Part shown: piece by piece, positions 47,784 through 58,609 of the stretch
Layout of the letters: every line of letters begins with the position of its first letter
How positions within the stretch are numbered: the stretch's first letter is position 1
From: Pseudocercospora fijiensis CIRAD86
Lineage: Eukaryota > Ascomycota > Dothideomycetes > Mycosphaerellales > Mycosphaerellaceae
Assembly: GCF_000340215.1 (NCBI RefSeq)
Contig: NW_006921534.1
Span: 955,171-1,019,170 of the forward strand
Reading direction: 5' to 3'
DNA length: 64,000 nucleotides
Notes under the pieces: generated by a model
Database searches by the model: none
What the model was told of the DNA's origin: nothing
What the model saw: only the letters and a program-made list of their open reading frames with translations
Translations under genes and position numbers: made by a program

Positions 47784-48639
47784 CTATTAACCTTATAGCT
47801 ATCTACGCGAAGCGCGTTACGATTATAGATAAGGATTTTAAAGCCCTTAATTAGATTCTTAAGGGCTAGAATATCTATATTCGAGATAGTAGTAGGTAGG
47901 ATAGATATTCTTAGTATCCTCTATAAGCCTTTCTATATACAAAACATGCCGCTATTATATAGCGCTATATAGCGCGCTCTAAATACTCTCTAAGTATATA
48001 TATATAGTATAGTATACTTTATTAGCCGTACGGAATTAAAGTCTTCGAAAATTCTATTATTACTAGTCTTATAAAGGCCTTGCTTTAAGTTACGTATATA
48101 TTCCTCCTATACTTCTAAGAAAACGATAAATTCTATAGTTCGAACCTGCTACTCCTATAGTTACTTAGCAAACTAACCTAAAATAAACTAGAATCTCGGC
48201 TTAGCAAACTAAACTAAACTAACCTAGACTACTACGGAGTCTAGGAATTAGTACGTTTATAATTATATAATTAACTTAGTTAAGTAGGCCGTATAGAAGG
48301 CCTAATTTAGTAATTAGTACGGTTAAATTAGTAGTTTCTTAGCGTATAGGTTTTACCTTAGTAGGACCCTTGTTTTAGTACGAATTTTAAGCCGTATTAC
48401 TAAATCAATTAACTATTGGCTATAGCCTATAAAGGGTAGACCGAATCCTATATAATAGGTAGTAGGTAAGTAGGTAGATAGTATAAATAAAAGCGTATAG
48501 TATTCGATAAGGTCTATAAAGTAGGAAGAGGAAGGTTAGGAAGTTACACTAACGCTAAGCGCTAAGCCCTGCCTAAGGCACTAAGACCCTAGCTTTACTT
48601 AGCCGGTTATATAACTATTATATACCCTCTAATACCTAG

Positions 48640-48800
48640 CGTCTTCTAGGTTTCTTATATAGGGATATATAACGCTATCTTAGATAGCCCACCGATAATT
48701 ACAATAATACTACTATAAATAGAGTCCTTATATTTCGCTAGTAGTAGCTTAGTAATAAAATCTAAGCTAATCTCTAATTAGATCTTTAAGAGTATATATT
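48640..48800 (-). pseudogene. Gypsy 2 integrase core
   Basis: The minus strand reads LEISLDFITKLLLAKYKDSI then IVIIGGLSKIALYIPI, matching the family pattern W-EISMDFITGLP...VVVDRLSKMAHFIP. The first catalytic Asp (LDF) is kept, the second-strand DR has become GG. Too broken to act. Confidence 0.85.
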
Positions 48801-49999
48801 GTGGTACCTACCTAGAGTATATCGACAAGTCCTATAAGCTAGCCGCTATACTATAAAGTAATATCGGATTTAAGTTACCTTAGCGGTAGAGGCCCCTAGC
48901 GAAGTAGGTTGCCTAGTTAGCCGCCTATTTAGCCGTATAACGTAATATCTTAGGAACTCCCGCGGAGGCCGTATATAGTAGAACAATACGTTATACCTTA
49001 ATATACGAACGACGGGACTATACTAAACGACGCGTACGCGTATACGAACGATAGTAAGTAAGATATATAGAGTCGTAGGATAGATCTAAGTAGTAGGAAG
49101 GAGCCGGAAGACTAGGAAGAGATAGGAGAAATATGTTTGCTTAAGAGTAGTTAAACGAGTTCGCGCTCGCGCGCTTTATATAATAGCTAGGAAATAAGAT
49201 TACTACGAGATAATAGATAATCGAGATATACGAGCTCGCGCTCGACGTATAAGGAAGGACCTAAAAGCAGAGGTTTACTAAGAAGTAAGCAAGTGGGATA
49301 TATATACCTACGCTTACGCGACGGACGCGCTAGACGCCTATAGGGCGGAATACTTAGGAAGGGGCTCTCTCTCTAAGGTACCCTTCTTTCCTTTCTTCTT
49401 AGTTCGTCTTTTATAGATAGTAGCTATATTAATTTAGTATTCCCTTTAGTTCTATTTAAAGTTTGGTATATATTCTTACTACTTAGCCTCTAACCCTTAT
49501 ATTACGAACTGCTATAAAAAACGCCTCCGCTACGATAGATACTCCCGACGAGTAGATTTAAAATATAAGACCTAACGATATACCTAAATTTTTAAGCTTA
49601 GTATAGAAAGAGATCCCCGCTATACGCGAGTAACTAGATTACGCCTATACTACCGACCCGGAACTACTCGCTAACCTACTTAAAGCTTATAAAGACGCTA
49701 CTCGCTTCCTCTCGGTCTCTCGTACTAGCCTTAGTACTACTCTTAACGACGCGAGTACCTCTATCGTAGAAAAAGAAGACGAGGTCGGCCGCCTTTAGTA
49801 CTAGTAAGCTAGGATATCTCGCTCTAATCTCCCGCCTTCTCTCTACTAGCGAGTACTAAGATCTCCTTAGGCGTAGATTCCCTTAATCCGAGTCTACTAG
49901 TTACCACAGCCCGGGCGTAAGTAATATAAAGTGCCTATAGTATTGCTTCGCTATCTATAAGCGCTAATTTTCGCTAGAGAATTAGTAATAGTTAGTTTA

Positions 50000-51450
50000 C
50001 TACTTTATTTTCGGTCTAGTAATCCTATCTTCTTAACGGACCGTCGGCGGGATTATTCTTCCTAGCCTAGTAGTAAATTTTGAACTTAAAACCTCTAAGG
50101 AATATAGCCTATCGTACTTAACGAGGGTTTAGCTATTAGACCGTTTAGATAGTTTTAAGGTTGTTATAGTTAGTATAGACCTAGACGGGCTTTACTAGGC
50201 TACTAAAGCAATAACGCTAAGTCCTAAAGTAATAGATAATTGCTAGGAGCTCTTAGTTATATATTTAGTAGTTCCGTTCCGCCTCGATTATCTTCCTCGA
50301 AGTAAACGCTACCGAATACTAAATACTATTATCTTAGAGCTAGGAAACAATACCTAATATCCTAAAATCCTAGGCGTCGGTCTCTCGGTAGAGATCCTTT
50401 AACAGGTCGAAGTGTTATAGTACTAGCGTAGTCGTAAATCGTTTCTTTAGTAACTCGAAAGCGTCCTACTATCGGTCTCCCTATACCTATAGTATATCCT
50501 TTTTAGGAGGTCGGTAATAGGAGCTACTACCTTCTAATACCTATCGATAAAGCGCTAAGAGAAGTTAGTAAATCCTAGAAAGGACTATATTTCCTAGATC
50601 GACTTAGGGACTAGCTATTCCGTAATAGTTGCGACCTTTTCTAGGATAGTAGCTATCTCCTATCGGTTTACTCGGAAGCCTAGGAACGTAACCTTAGTAG
50701 CGGCGAAAGTATACTTCTTAATACTATAGTATAAGTCGGCGTCCTATAGGCGGTTAAGGACTCTACGTACGGTAGCCTAATAATCTTCTAGGCTATCGCT
50801 ATCGCTATAGATTAGAATATCGTCTAGGTATACTACGTATATATTATCTAGTAGGCTAGCTAAAGTACGATTTATATACGCTTAGAACGTAGCTAGTACG
50901 TTAGCTAGGCTAAAAAGTACTAGTATAATACGATATTTAAAGTGCCTATACCGCGTATAGAACGTAGTCTTCTATTCGTTACCTTCTCGAATATAGATAT
51001 AGTAGTACGCATTCTTTAGGTCTAACGTAGTAAAGTACTTAGCTCTAACTAGTCGGTCTAAAGTCTCGTCGATTAGAGAAAGTAGGGTTCTATCTTTAAT
51101 TATAATAGAGTTTAGCGCCCTATAGCTAGTATAGAGGCGTAGGCCCCTATCTTTCTTTAGTATAAATAGAAACGGAGCGCCGGCGGGGCTTATACTATAT
51201 ACGATACGCCTAGTTTTAAGCTACTTAGCTAGATACTCTCTAAGAACTTCTAGCTCTTAAAGAGAGAGGGTATATAGTAGTCCGTAGGGGGGTTCTTTCT
51301 CTTTAACTAACTTAATCGTATAATTAGTTTCTCTAAACGAAGGGAGGATACTTCTAGAGTCTTTATCGAATATATCTCGATACGATTCGAGTACGCTAGG
51401 TAGGGTTAGCTACGTACCTACTATAATATTAAGGATTCGGAACGCAGGTA
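50000..51450 (-). pseudogene. Gypsy 2 reverse transcriptase and RNase H
   Basis: The YxDD box reads VVYLDDILIYS with the YLDD codons at 50819-50830. Ahead of it on the minus strand are TRYRHFKYRI and SLANVLATF-AYINRT (about 50895-50990), the fingers/palm block before the active site. The RNase H end reads NNPADGPLRRQDYQT (about 50015-50060), the NPADGPSRRPDY signature. Stops throughout. Confidence 0.9.
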
Positions 51451-52019
51451 TACCGCTATTCGCTCCTAGTCCTAGCTAATCTATATAGCAGTTAACTACT
51501 CCTTTTTAAATTTTTTCTCTCCCTCTTTAGGCGCTTAAGCGATATACGCTTAATCTATTACGCTATAAAGCCCTATATCTAAGTCTCCGGCCTATTCTAA
51601 ATATCGATACTAGTAGACTATAAGGTATACCTTCCGAGTAGGATTTCGATCCCGCTCTAGCTATACGAGGACCTTATAGGTTCTCGTTTAACCCTTACTA
51701 TCGGTTATACTAAGTTCTAGCTTATATATATTGTAGTAGGATTTCTCCTAATCCTTTAATTATTAGAGGTATAGAAGGTCTATATTAGTACGAGGCAAGT
51801 CCTACTCTATTACTAGTCGCTACTATAGGAGAGTTACCTAGATCCTAATATTAAGAGTAATATCGATCTATTAGCGGTCTCCTTATAGAGTACGTATCTC
51901 GCTAACTATTTCGATTACTTTCTCTAATTATACTAGAATAGGCCCTACTACTTTTAAAGATACTATAATAAAGCCTATACTTTTCCCGAGCGACTAGGAG
52001 ATTACCTATTAGGGTTGCC

Positions 52020-53350
52020 CTTCTTTTCTTTATCTTTCTTAGGATAGTCGGGTTAGATATATCCTACTTTATTATAGTAGTAGTATCGGAGCTCCTTATC
52101 CTTACCGTTAGCCGCTAGGGCTTAAGGCTTTCTATCTCTAGATCGATCCCTACTTCTATCTTTATCTTTTTCTTTATCTCTATCTTCTCTCCTTAGCTTA
52201 GATTTCTCTTTTAGCTTAGACCTTCCCCGATTAGGATTCGCCGGCACTAATACTATACGAGAACGCTAAGGCTTCCTATCCTTCGTAGTAAGGTTCTTTT
52301 TAAGCGTAATCGCTAGTTAGTATAGCTCCTTATAGTCCTTTAGAACTACGTTACAATCCGTAACTACGATATAGAGTTCGAGCCGTAAGTAGGAGAAATA
52401 ATAGAAAAGGAGTTAGTTAGGGATATAGAGTTTAATCTATTTCCCTAGGATCTCTATATAGAGGAGGAAGTTCCTAGAACTCTAGTCCTCTCGCTATTTA
52501 GTCTTAGTATACTTCTTATATATATCGAGTATATAGGCGATTAGGTTATCTAATTCGTCTAGTTACTAGTTAGTAAACTATCGCTAGGTATAGTACTCCC
52601 GTAGGAGCTCCGGTAGCTTCTCGTTATAGAGCTACTACTTCTACTATAATTCCCTTAAAGTTTCTTTAAGGAACTATATAGCGTAGGTAATCTTAGACTA
52701 ATCGGAATCGTAGGTATATAGTGCCTAGAGAAGAGCGATTTCGTACGCCACATACTCGCGATATTCCTTTAGGCTCTTACCTTTATATATCGGAGCGTAC
52801 TTAATAGTTCTCTTAGGAGGTAGTCTATAATCGGTTAAGGAGGCTATTCGCTTACGGCTATCTATACAGTATCCGCCGGCGGTATTCTATAATAGTAGGA
52901 AACGCTACGAAGATAGAATAGCTTCGGATTCCTAGATTCTGAACCTCGAGGAATTGCTCTAGCGGCCTATTTCCTTAGTAAGCTTATCGCTATCTGTCTT
53001 AAAGCGAGTAAGCTTCTACCTTAGGAGTACGCGCTATTTTGCCTTTACTTCTATAAACTTAGTAGCTAGCTATTTGTCGTCGTCGTCGTCGCTTTCTTCT
53101 TTATCTAGTAAGATAGAAGTATCTCTAACAAAGTAGTCTTCTTCGAGTTCTTTAATTCTAGGTATCCCTTTAGAAAGGGCTCTACTTATAGTAATATCCT
53201 ATAGTTCCCTATTACGAAGTTAGTCTATAGGCGTTTCTTCGCTATCGCTTAGTACTTCTAAGAGTAGAGTCGATATTTCCGAATCGATATTAGGGCTCGC
53301 GGATAGTATACTACTATTACTTAGCTATTAGATTATAGATACTTATATAA
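52020..53350 (-). pseudogene. Gypsy 2 gag with CCHC knuckle
   Basis: At about 52045-52095 the minus strand reads KELRYYYYNKVGYI-PDYPK, a CYNCGKxGHIxRDCP knuckle in which Cys codons became Tyr through TG-to-TA. Upstream is an acidic/charged gag-like region, including a run of Asp codons (53080-53095). Confidence 0.7.
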
Positions 53351-53399
53351 GCTAATCTCTTTAGAGATATATCGAACCGCTACCTTTTATAGAAAGATA

Positions 53400-54515
53400 T
53401 AAAGATTACTATATTAGGATATCGTTAGAAGTAAGGGTATATAAGACGAGTATTAGGTTATATAGTAATATAATAGCCTTTATTTATATATAAGAATAAT
53501 CTTAGAGAATTATAGAAAGGAGAGAGCGTAGGTACTATTTTATCCCTATTAATAGGGATAAGCGACGTAGCCTTTTTAGGTATATACGACGTAGTCCCTA
53601 CCGATATAGCGACGTAGCCTACTAGCGGTCCGCTATCGGACCCCGGTCGGTCGGTAAAAGCCTAGCTTATCGTAATTCCTATCGTAGTAGGCCGACGCTA
53701 TTAGTCTACTACCGAGATTCTTATACTTACGGATTTAAAGTATAATATAACTAGCGGAGGACAACTCTTTAGATTCGAATATATAGTACTATAGTATATC
53801 GTAGACTATATCCGCCTTTTAGAAAGAAAATAAAGGAGGTATATTAGAAGATATTTAGGTTATAAGATATATCTAGATTACGCCTAGGTCGAGCTAGCCC
53901 GACCTATAGCTAAAACTAGCTAGTACCTAGTAGCTAGCCCTCCTATATAGGAATAGTACTATACTACTATCGAATTAAATAGCTAATACTTAGAGCTTCT
54001 AGAGCCGCTAATTCTTAATAAGCTTATCTACTTTAGTACTCGAGTTAGAAGTATTATTATTACTAGATAGAAGCGATCCGGATACTATTTATATAAGGTT
54101 TTAAATAAAAGGGTAACTTATAGTTTTTAATCGTATATTATTAAAGATATAGTTATTACTATATAAAGAGTTGTCTCTATTAGAGCCTTACCTAGGTACG
54201 ATTCTAATATAACTTTAGCGAAAAATGCGTTGTTATTATACTATAGATATATAACTAGTAGCGTATAAGGCTTAATCTATAGGATTTGTAATATTTGTCC
54301 TTAGGCCCTTTATAGAAGACTTCTTCTAGCCGCTAAGCTATAAAGAGAATAAAAGTAATAATAACCTATAGTATAAAAAGCGCGTATATAGCGGAAGAAG
54401 TTACTACAAAGAGCCTAAGAAGGAGGTAGAGTAATATATAGCCTTTATAGTACCAAAGTTCCAGGTCGAGCTAGAGACGCTCTAGGAGCTCTATTTATTC
54501 TAGCTTCGGGTCGAG
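53400..54515. other. RIPed sequence left of the gene island
   Basis: No gene is visible. CGACGTAG pieces recur at 53566, 53587 and 53609. The remaining sequence is CTAG/TATA-rich with no CpA. Composition changes sharply at about 54515-54530, where ATGTGCGCAGCC starts ordinary sequence. Confidence 0.5.
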
Positions 54516-54555
54516 AGTAATGTGCGCAGCCATTAGGGCCGCAGGGCAAGCGGAA

Positions 54556-55019
54556 GGGATCACTCTTCTCAATTCTGGGCAGTTTTATCTGGACTCTGAT
54601 CAAGGAGATGAATATCCGATCCAGGTCTCGTGGGCACTGCATTAGGAGGATGTGCATACAACCGAGCGTAGCGCAGCGCCAATAATGCGAGTTTCCAGCC
54701 AGTTCTTGCCTCCCATGTGGCATGCTCATGTGGCTCTTGCAGATATATTGTGGATGGCAATGCTCTTTTTTGGACCGTCACCGAGGTTGCTTGGCGTCGC
54801 TCAGCGGCTTCACACTTCACCAGAGGAGGTGTGGTGGTCGCTGTCGGATATCGTTTGAAGCAAGGCAGACTGTACGATGCCCAGGGACGAAGTCTTGATC
54901 TGACGCCGCCAAGCGCAACACCAATCGAATGTTATGGTGGCGCAGATCTCTTTCTGGACTCTATGAAAGAGCGAGTCAAACCCACAGTGAGGTCGAGATC
55001 AGCGCTGGAGCGGACGTAG
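54556..55019 (+). pseudogene. IroE-like alpha/beta-hydrolase (esterase), broken fragment
   Basis: Two blocks in different frames. Block 1 (54556-54642) reads LNSGQFYLDSDQGDEYPIQV and SWALH before TAG, like the N-terminal strand region of bacterial and fungal IroE/BesA-type siderophore esterases. Block 2 (54741-55016) reads YIVDGNALFWTVTEV, GGVVVAVGYRL, then LDLTPPSATPIECYGGADLF and LDSMKERVKP, the family segments LDGNA-F, VVVGIGY, LTPP and GGADxFLxFLxxELKP. The Ser nucleophile motif (GHSxGG) and the catalytic Asp/His region are missing: it ends at TAG 55017-55019. The stop, frame change and truncation are not RIP-type, so the gene decayed by other routes. Convergent with the transcription factor. 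Confidence 0.7.
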
Positions 55020-55759
55020 AGGCGAATGCAAGGCCTGGATTTTGCAAGCTCGTGACATCTGCTGCGAGAACGACCCAGCTGTAAGAAAGTCCGCCAAAGC
55101 CGACTGGGTGGAAGACCTGCGACCACGGCACGGTTGGTTCAGTTCATGCTCTCCAAACGTGCGATTGACCAGCGACGGAACCATCCGACCTGGAACAGCA
55201 ACCAAGCTTGTGGTGATCGGAACGCATGCTGGTCGTTGTTGGGCTATACCGCAGGCTATGCGAAAAGTGAGCATTGCAGCGTCGCAAACGTGGCGTGCAG
55301 TGCGTCGTTAGCGTGCTCCTTATCAATTTAATCTAATCAGATCAGAGCCCTGCTCGTGTCTCCATCCGTGGCGGCTTGTGCCTGACCCTCGCCAATACAT
55401 GTCTTGAGCACACTGCACACCGCACCACTCTCAATAAATGGGGAGTTCTCCGATACTCTCCGCGACCAAATGTCCCGCGCGATCGTGTCGGGGAAGCCTG
55501 TTGTATTCCACAACCTGATGGCATTCCACGATTCTAGCTGTGAGCCAGGGCAGGGCAGGGCTGGGCAGAACACATACCAAGGCTTCACGCCAAGAGACAG
55601 ATCAATCAGAGCCGAGCGGCCATGCGTCCGGCAGCACCATACGCTGCTCGCCAAACGGGCGAGGATCACCAAAAGTTCACGTCCGCGATGGGTTCGAATT
55701 CTCAGTCTTGCCACTGCGCCCACAGTTATGATAGATGCTTCTGGTCTGGACGGCCCGGC
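55020..55759. other. Normal-composition DNA without a supported gene
   Basis: CpA and TpG are at normal frequency, so this part escaped RIP. Several open stretches of 60-128 codons exist on both strands but overlap each other and show no motif. The minus-strand one (55337-55723) could be a relic. This stretch also serves as the 3' region of the transcription factor gene. Confidence 0.55.
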
Positions 55760-58216
55760 TTACGTGGTTGCTGCGCGAGAGAGTAATTCAGCAGCGCATA
55801 GAGCCATATCACTTTTCTTGCCGAGGAGATGAAGTCCCTCGATACAGTAACGCAGCCGCTCTCTGGTCTTCGCAGAAGCCACCGCATCCATATCGGCGAC
55901 TTCATAGACTTCAGAACGCAGTCGGTTGGCCAGGATGGCGCCAGCATACCCATACGCTCGTACGAGTACAACGGTCCATGGCTCGGTGAGTAGTGCGGCC
56001 TTGTTTACTGCAGAGTGGAAATCAGGTGACTGCGAGAAGGCCAAAGGCTCTTCGACGCTGCCACTACAGCAGCAACGGCCCAGTTCGGATATTGCGGCGA
56101 CAGCTGTCTCTCGCAGCGGGCCAGTGAAGTGGATTTCTTGTCTCAAGTGACGATGCGTAGGCATTGTCATGTCAGCATTGTCGAGAGTATCGATGAGGTC
56201 CAGTAACATCAGCACAGCCAAATTCCAGTGACCACAGAGGAGAGTATACCATGACTGGATTCGTGCGGGTAAGTCCTCGTGGTTGCCTATGCAATCATCG
56301 ATGAAAAGTGCATATGTACTATTCCAGTGATTGTACACCTCCATAGCTGCTTCAAGCGACTCTTCAATTTCCTGCGCTGGCGCACGCTGGTAAAACAAGC
56401 TTTGCAAATGGCCGAGGCGTCGATACAATAGCACTTTCACAGGCGCAGCATCGGCTAGACAGGAAGCAGCATCGACGTATTCGCAAGGCCAGCGAGCTGT
56501 CGTCTTGCGAACATCTCCTACGTACGATTGCTCTCGCAAGAAGTAATCGCCCCAAACGTCCGCATCATCAGAAGTGCTTGCAGAACTTTGCACGGGGTGA
56601 GTATCAACAGCTGCGAGCTTCCTCTCGGAACGGCTTACGCTCGTATCGGCATCGCTAATGGTGAAGGATCTGCGGTTCATAGCAGCACTGAGAGTGTCGA
56701 ACATCACCGCAAGCCAATAAAGCAGGCCGAAAGTTTCCATGTGGTCTGCTGAGAGACCACGCGGCGCCTTTGCCCCATAGACGCCCGGATGTCGTGATCC
56801 TTGGAGCCGTCTTTGATGGTCATGGAGCTTGCGCAGAGCAATATCAAGAGTAACAGTGGGGCCATCGATGTCTAGGACGTTGAACAATGACGCAAGCTCA
56901 TCTTGCTCAGCAGAATCGAGATCTAGCAGAACTTCGGTACTATCAATAGGCCGCTGCGTGAGGGAGAATATAATGCCTGCGAATATGGCTTGGAAGGAGT
57001 TGTTGTCGGAAGCAGCGCGCAGTGCTCGGTTGGCCTGGTGCCAAAGATCTTTCTGCGTGTCACGACCAAAACTTTCTTCTTCGAGGAAATGTATCGGGGA
57101 CGTATGGGTTCCGTGGGCATTGCTAATGTCGCAAGGCGATGTACTGGAGGCGAATCGTTCGGGTTGGTCGTAACGCTGGCCCGTCTGTGCCCATTGCGCA
57201 GCAAACGCTAACACTACCATGTTCAGCACCTTGGAGCCTTCCTTGTGATCCAACTTTGACAGCAGGCCTGCCTTGCTGTACTCATTATCCAGAGAACAGA
57301 CTCGCTTGACCATTCTACTTGCCCATCGGGAGCCCCATGCATCTTTGCTATCGAAGGTGGAGAAGCTGTAAGGACAGTTTCTCTCGGTCAGCCAACAGCT
57401 CAAGGCGCCCTCTAGAGAGTCATGGTAGATCTTGAGGAGACTCTGGTTGATGTGCAGCCGATTATAGTCGTCGGCTAAGAATTGTGCACTGAATGGCGAG
57501 GGCGGTCGAATGAATGTGTCTCGAATGGACCAGGATTTCCTTTCCAGTTGCTCTTTCTCCGATACAGAGCTTCGGGTGATTGTCGGGGTCAATGGCAGAT
57601 TCGGGCTCGAGCTTGCACACAGGCCGAAATCAATGCCACTGACAGAGCATTCTGCATCCGCTTTCTGCTCGCTCGCCTGATTTAGGTTCCCGTCGAGGGT
57701 CGAACAGGCAAGTATCACGGACTCAGTTGGCGAAAAGAGGCTACGGTCGATCTCGGTTGATGGTCGGGCACATTCTTCAGGTATAGCAGAGTTGTTGGCG
57801 CTCGGGATGGAGAGCTCGCAAAGTCTCTCGCGGTCGATGGCTGTACGGCTATGTAAAACTTGCGGGCAATAGCCCTCTGGCGACGCTGACCACAGGGTGT
57901 CATTGCTCGAGCACAGGTGTGTGGTGGCGATATGGTCGCGTGGTCTAGCAGAAGACTTCCGCCGCTGGCGATTCGCAGAACGCGCGGGCGGGTTCTGCTC
58001 TCGCGCCTTTATCCACTCCACCGTACAGGATTTCTTCCACTTCTTGCAGTTCGAGCATGGCGGCGGAGGAGATGGGTCGCCCGGCTTGTACCGCACATCG
58101 CATCGACGTTTGCCCGAGCGGCAGTGATCGCAACTTCGGTTCTGGCGCCGCTTGGAGGGCGCATGGTCGTGGTCGTGGTCGTGGTCATTCTCCCTCGATT
58201 CATCCCCAGAGGGCAT
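55760..58216 (-). CDS. Zn(II)2Cys6 fungal transcription factor, AlcR-type cluster
   Basis: Intact 818-residue intronless ORF. Residues 22-64 are a basic stretch and a binuclear zinc cluster, Cys29, 32, 39, 54, 57, 64 (C-x2-C-x6-C-x14-C-x2-C-x6-C). The CSNCKKWKKSCTVEW end and long third spacer resemble AlcR (x16 there), the ethanol-utilisation activator of Aspergillus, which is of like length. A (DH)4 run lies at 11-18. The middle homology region is around 485-520 (FGLLYWLAVMFDTLSAAMNR). A C-terminal block 788-815 (IEGLHLLGKKSDMAL) looks conserved in AlcR-like proteins. The ATG at 58214-58216 is the only one ahead of the cluster in this frame. It would bind promoters in the nucleus; targets are unknown. 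It is the only intact gene here, isolated between RIPed repeats. Orthology to alcR itself is not claimed. Confidence 0.9.
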   Translation of the reverse strand: MPSGDESRENDHDHDHDHAPSKRRQNRSCDHCRSGKRRCDVRYKPGDPSPPPPCSNCKKWKKSCTVEWIKAREQNPPARSANRQRRKSSARPRDHIATTHLCSSNDTLWSASPEGYCPQVLHSRTAIDRERLCELSIPSANNSAIPEECARPSTEIDRSLFSPTESVILACSTLDGNLNQASEQKADAECSVSGIDFGLCASSSPNLPLTPTITRSSVSEKEQLERKSWSIRDTFIRPPSPFSAQFLADDYNRLHINQSLLKIYHDSLEGALSCWLTERNCPYSFSTFDSKDAWGSRWASRMVKRVCSLDNEYSKAGLLSKLDHKEGSKVLNMVVLAFAAQWAQTGQRYDQPERFASSTSPCDISNAHGTHTSPIHFLEEESFGRDTQKDLWHQANRALRAASDNNSFQAIFAGIIFSLTQRPIDSTEVLLDLDSAEQDELASLFNVLDIDGPTVTLDIALRKLHDHQRRLQGSRHPGVYGAKAPRGLSADHMETFGLLYWLAVMFDTLSAAMNRRSFTISDADTSVSRSERKLAAVDTHPVQSSASTSDDADVWGDYFLREQSYVGDVRKTTARWPCEYVDAASCLADAAPVKVLLYRRLGHLQSLFYQRAPAQEIEESLEAAMEVYNHWNSTYALFIDDCIGNHEDLPARIQSWYTLLCGHWNLAVLMLLDLIDTLDNADMTMPTHRHLRQEIHFTGPLRETAVAAISELGRCCCSGSVEEPLAFSQSPDFHSAVNKAALLTEPWTVVLVRAYGYAGAILANRLRSEVYEVADMDAVASAKTRERLRYCIEGLHLLGKKSDMALCAAELLSRAATT
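58025..58132 (-). other. Zinc cluster coding segment
   Basis: Codons for residues 29-64 of the transcription factor. All six Cys codons are present and no RIP change is seen in them. Confidence 0.9.
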
Positions 58217-58600
58217 GCTGTGCTTCGCCTGGCGCGACTCGGGCGGCTGAGTAGGGCAGGCAGAGCAAGACTATGTTAGTCATTCATATGACACTGGCAC
58301 TTTTGTCCGCGTTCCTTCGATGATGCTCGCGCATGACATGAGCCTTGCCGGTGGCGTGTGAGTCGCAATCGCAACATTCTGCCAGCAACGGACATTTTCA
58401 ACATCAGCCCAGCGCAGCGCACACGGCAGAGTACGTAGATGTCAGATGCATTGCCTGCGCCGCCCTGGCCATTGCGGGGAAGTGGGGACGGCCTTGCCCA
58501 CACAGCCGGTGGGACGTCCCGATTGGGATATCACGCACAGCGCAGTGGATTACTTACGTAATACGGCATTGCCGGCGGTTAAATTAGCTTTGTTGATTGC
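58217..58600 (-). promoter_or_regulatory. 5' region of the transcription factor gene
   Basis: About 380 bp of normal-composition DNA between the start codon and the RIPed repeats, the only space for a promoter. No TATA box or known factor site stands out. CpA/TpG become rarer from about 58560 rightward, so RIP or a repeat boundary reaches close to the promoter. Confidence 0.45.
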
Positions 58601-58609
58601 CTATATTCT

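Larger units (their letters stand above)
47227..47869 (+). pseudogene. Histone H3-like gene 2 with two introns, copy B (hAT passenger)
   Basis: Same gene as 27937-28533. The tail has RKPVIGKAPYKTTT, close to the GGKAPRK stretch of H3. Intron 1 is 47432-47545; exon 2 starts TVAVRKIRRY. After a frame break the fold reads LFIAKAPFNRLIREIAL (compare LLIRKLPFQRLVREIAQ), YRFQASVLEAL-EAIEAYLV (compare [20 protein letters not shown]) and RIFE. Intron 2 is 47736-47783, followed by INLIAIYAKRVTIIDKDFKA and a stop at 47867-47869. With both copies together nearly every segment of the H3 fold is readable. As a tail-plus-fold protein it would be expected to enter nucleosomes. Confidence 0.92.
36556..48062 (+). 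mobile_element. hAT transposon copy B with H3 passenger genes
   Basis: Second copy of the large hAT family, same orientation and order as copy A: minisatellite, unknown ORF, transposase, H3-like gene 1, H3-like gene 2. Interrupted only by a pogo-type element (38358-41584). It supplies intact empty sites for the Gypsy element, the SWIM transposon and the MITE that broke copy A. Overall similarity to copy A appears near 90%, with one long stretch of identity (42676-43108). Ends uncertain by tens of bases; no terminal repeats were defined. Confidence 0.8.
48063..53900 (-). mobile_element. Ty3/Gypsy retrotransposon 2, RIPed
   Basis: The minus strand holds, from right to left, gag with a CCHC knuckle, reverse transcriptase, RNase H and integrase, the Ty3/Gypsy order. 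I could not place the LTRs; the ends given are approximate and rest on the hAT-B limit at the left and loss of readable gag at the right. No CpA and almost no TpG: fully RIPed. The gap between RNase H and integrase core is longer than usual and may hold an insertion. Confidence 0.8.

Noticed and set aside
1911..48062. Starship or Crypton origin of the large element with cargo
   Set aside because: The central gene is a hAT transposase with the IDNTRNN core and dimerisation domain; no tyrosine recombinase motif was seen.
1..54500. Reassigned TAG/TAA codons (alternative genetic code) as explanation for stops at Gln
   Set aside because: The intact 818-codon gene uses CAG/CAA for Gln and stops normally; CpA loss also affects non-coding repeats, so RIP explains it.
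55688..55705. GGTTCGAATTC, a tRNA T-loop-like string
   Set aside because: The flanks do not form a T stem and no D or anticodon arm is present; part of ordinary sequence.
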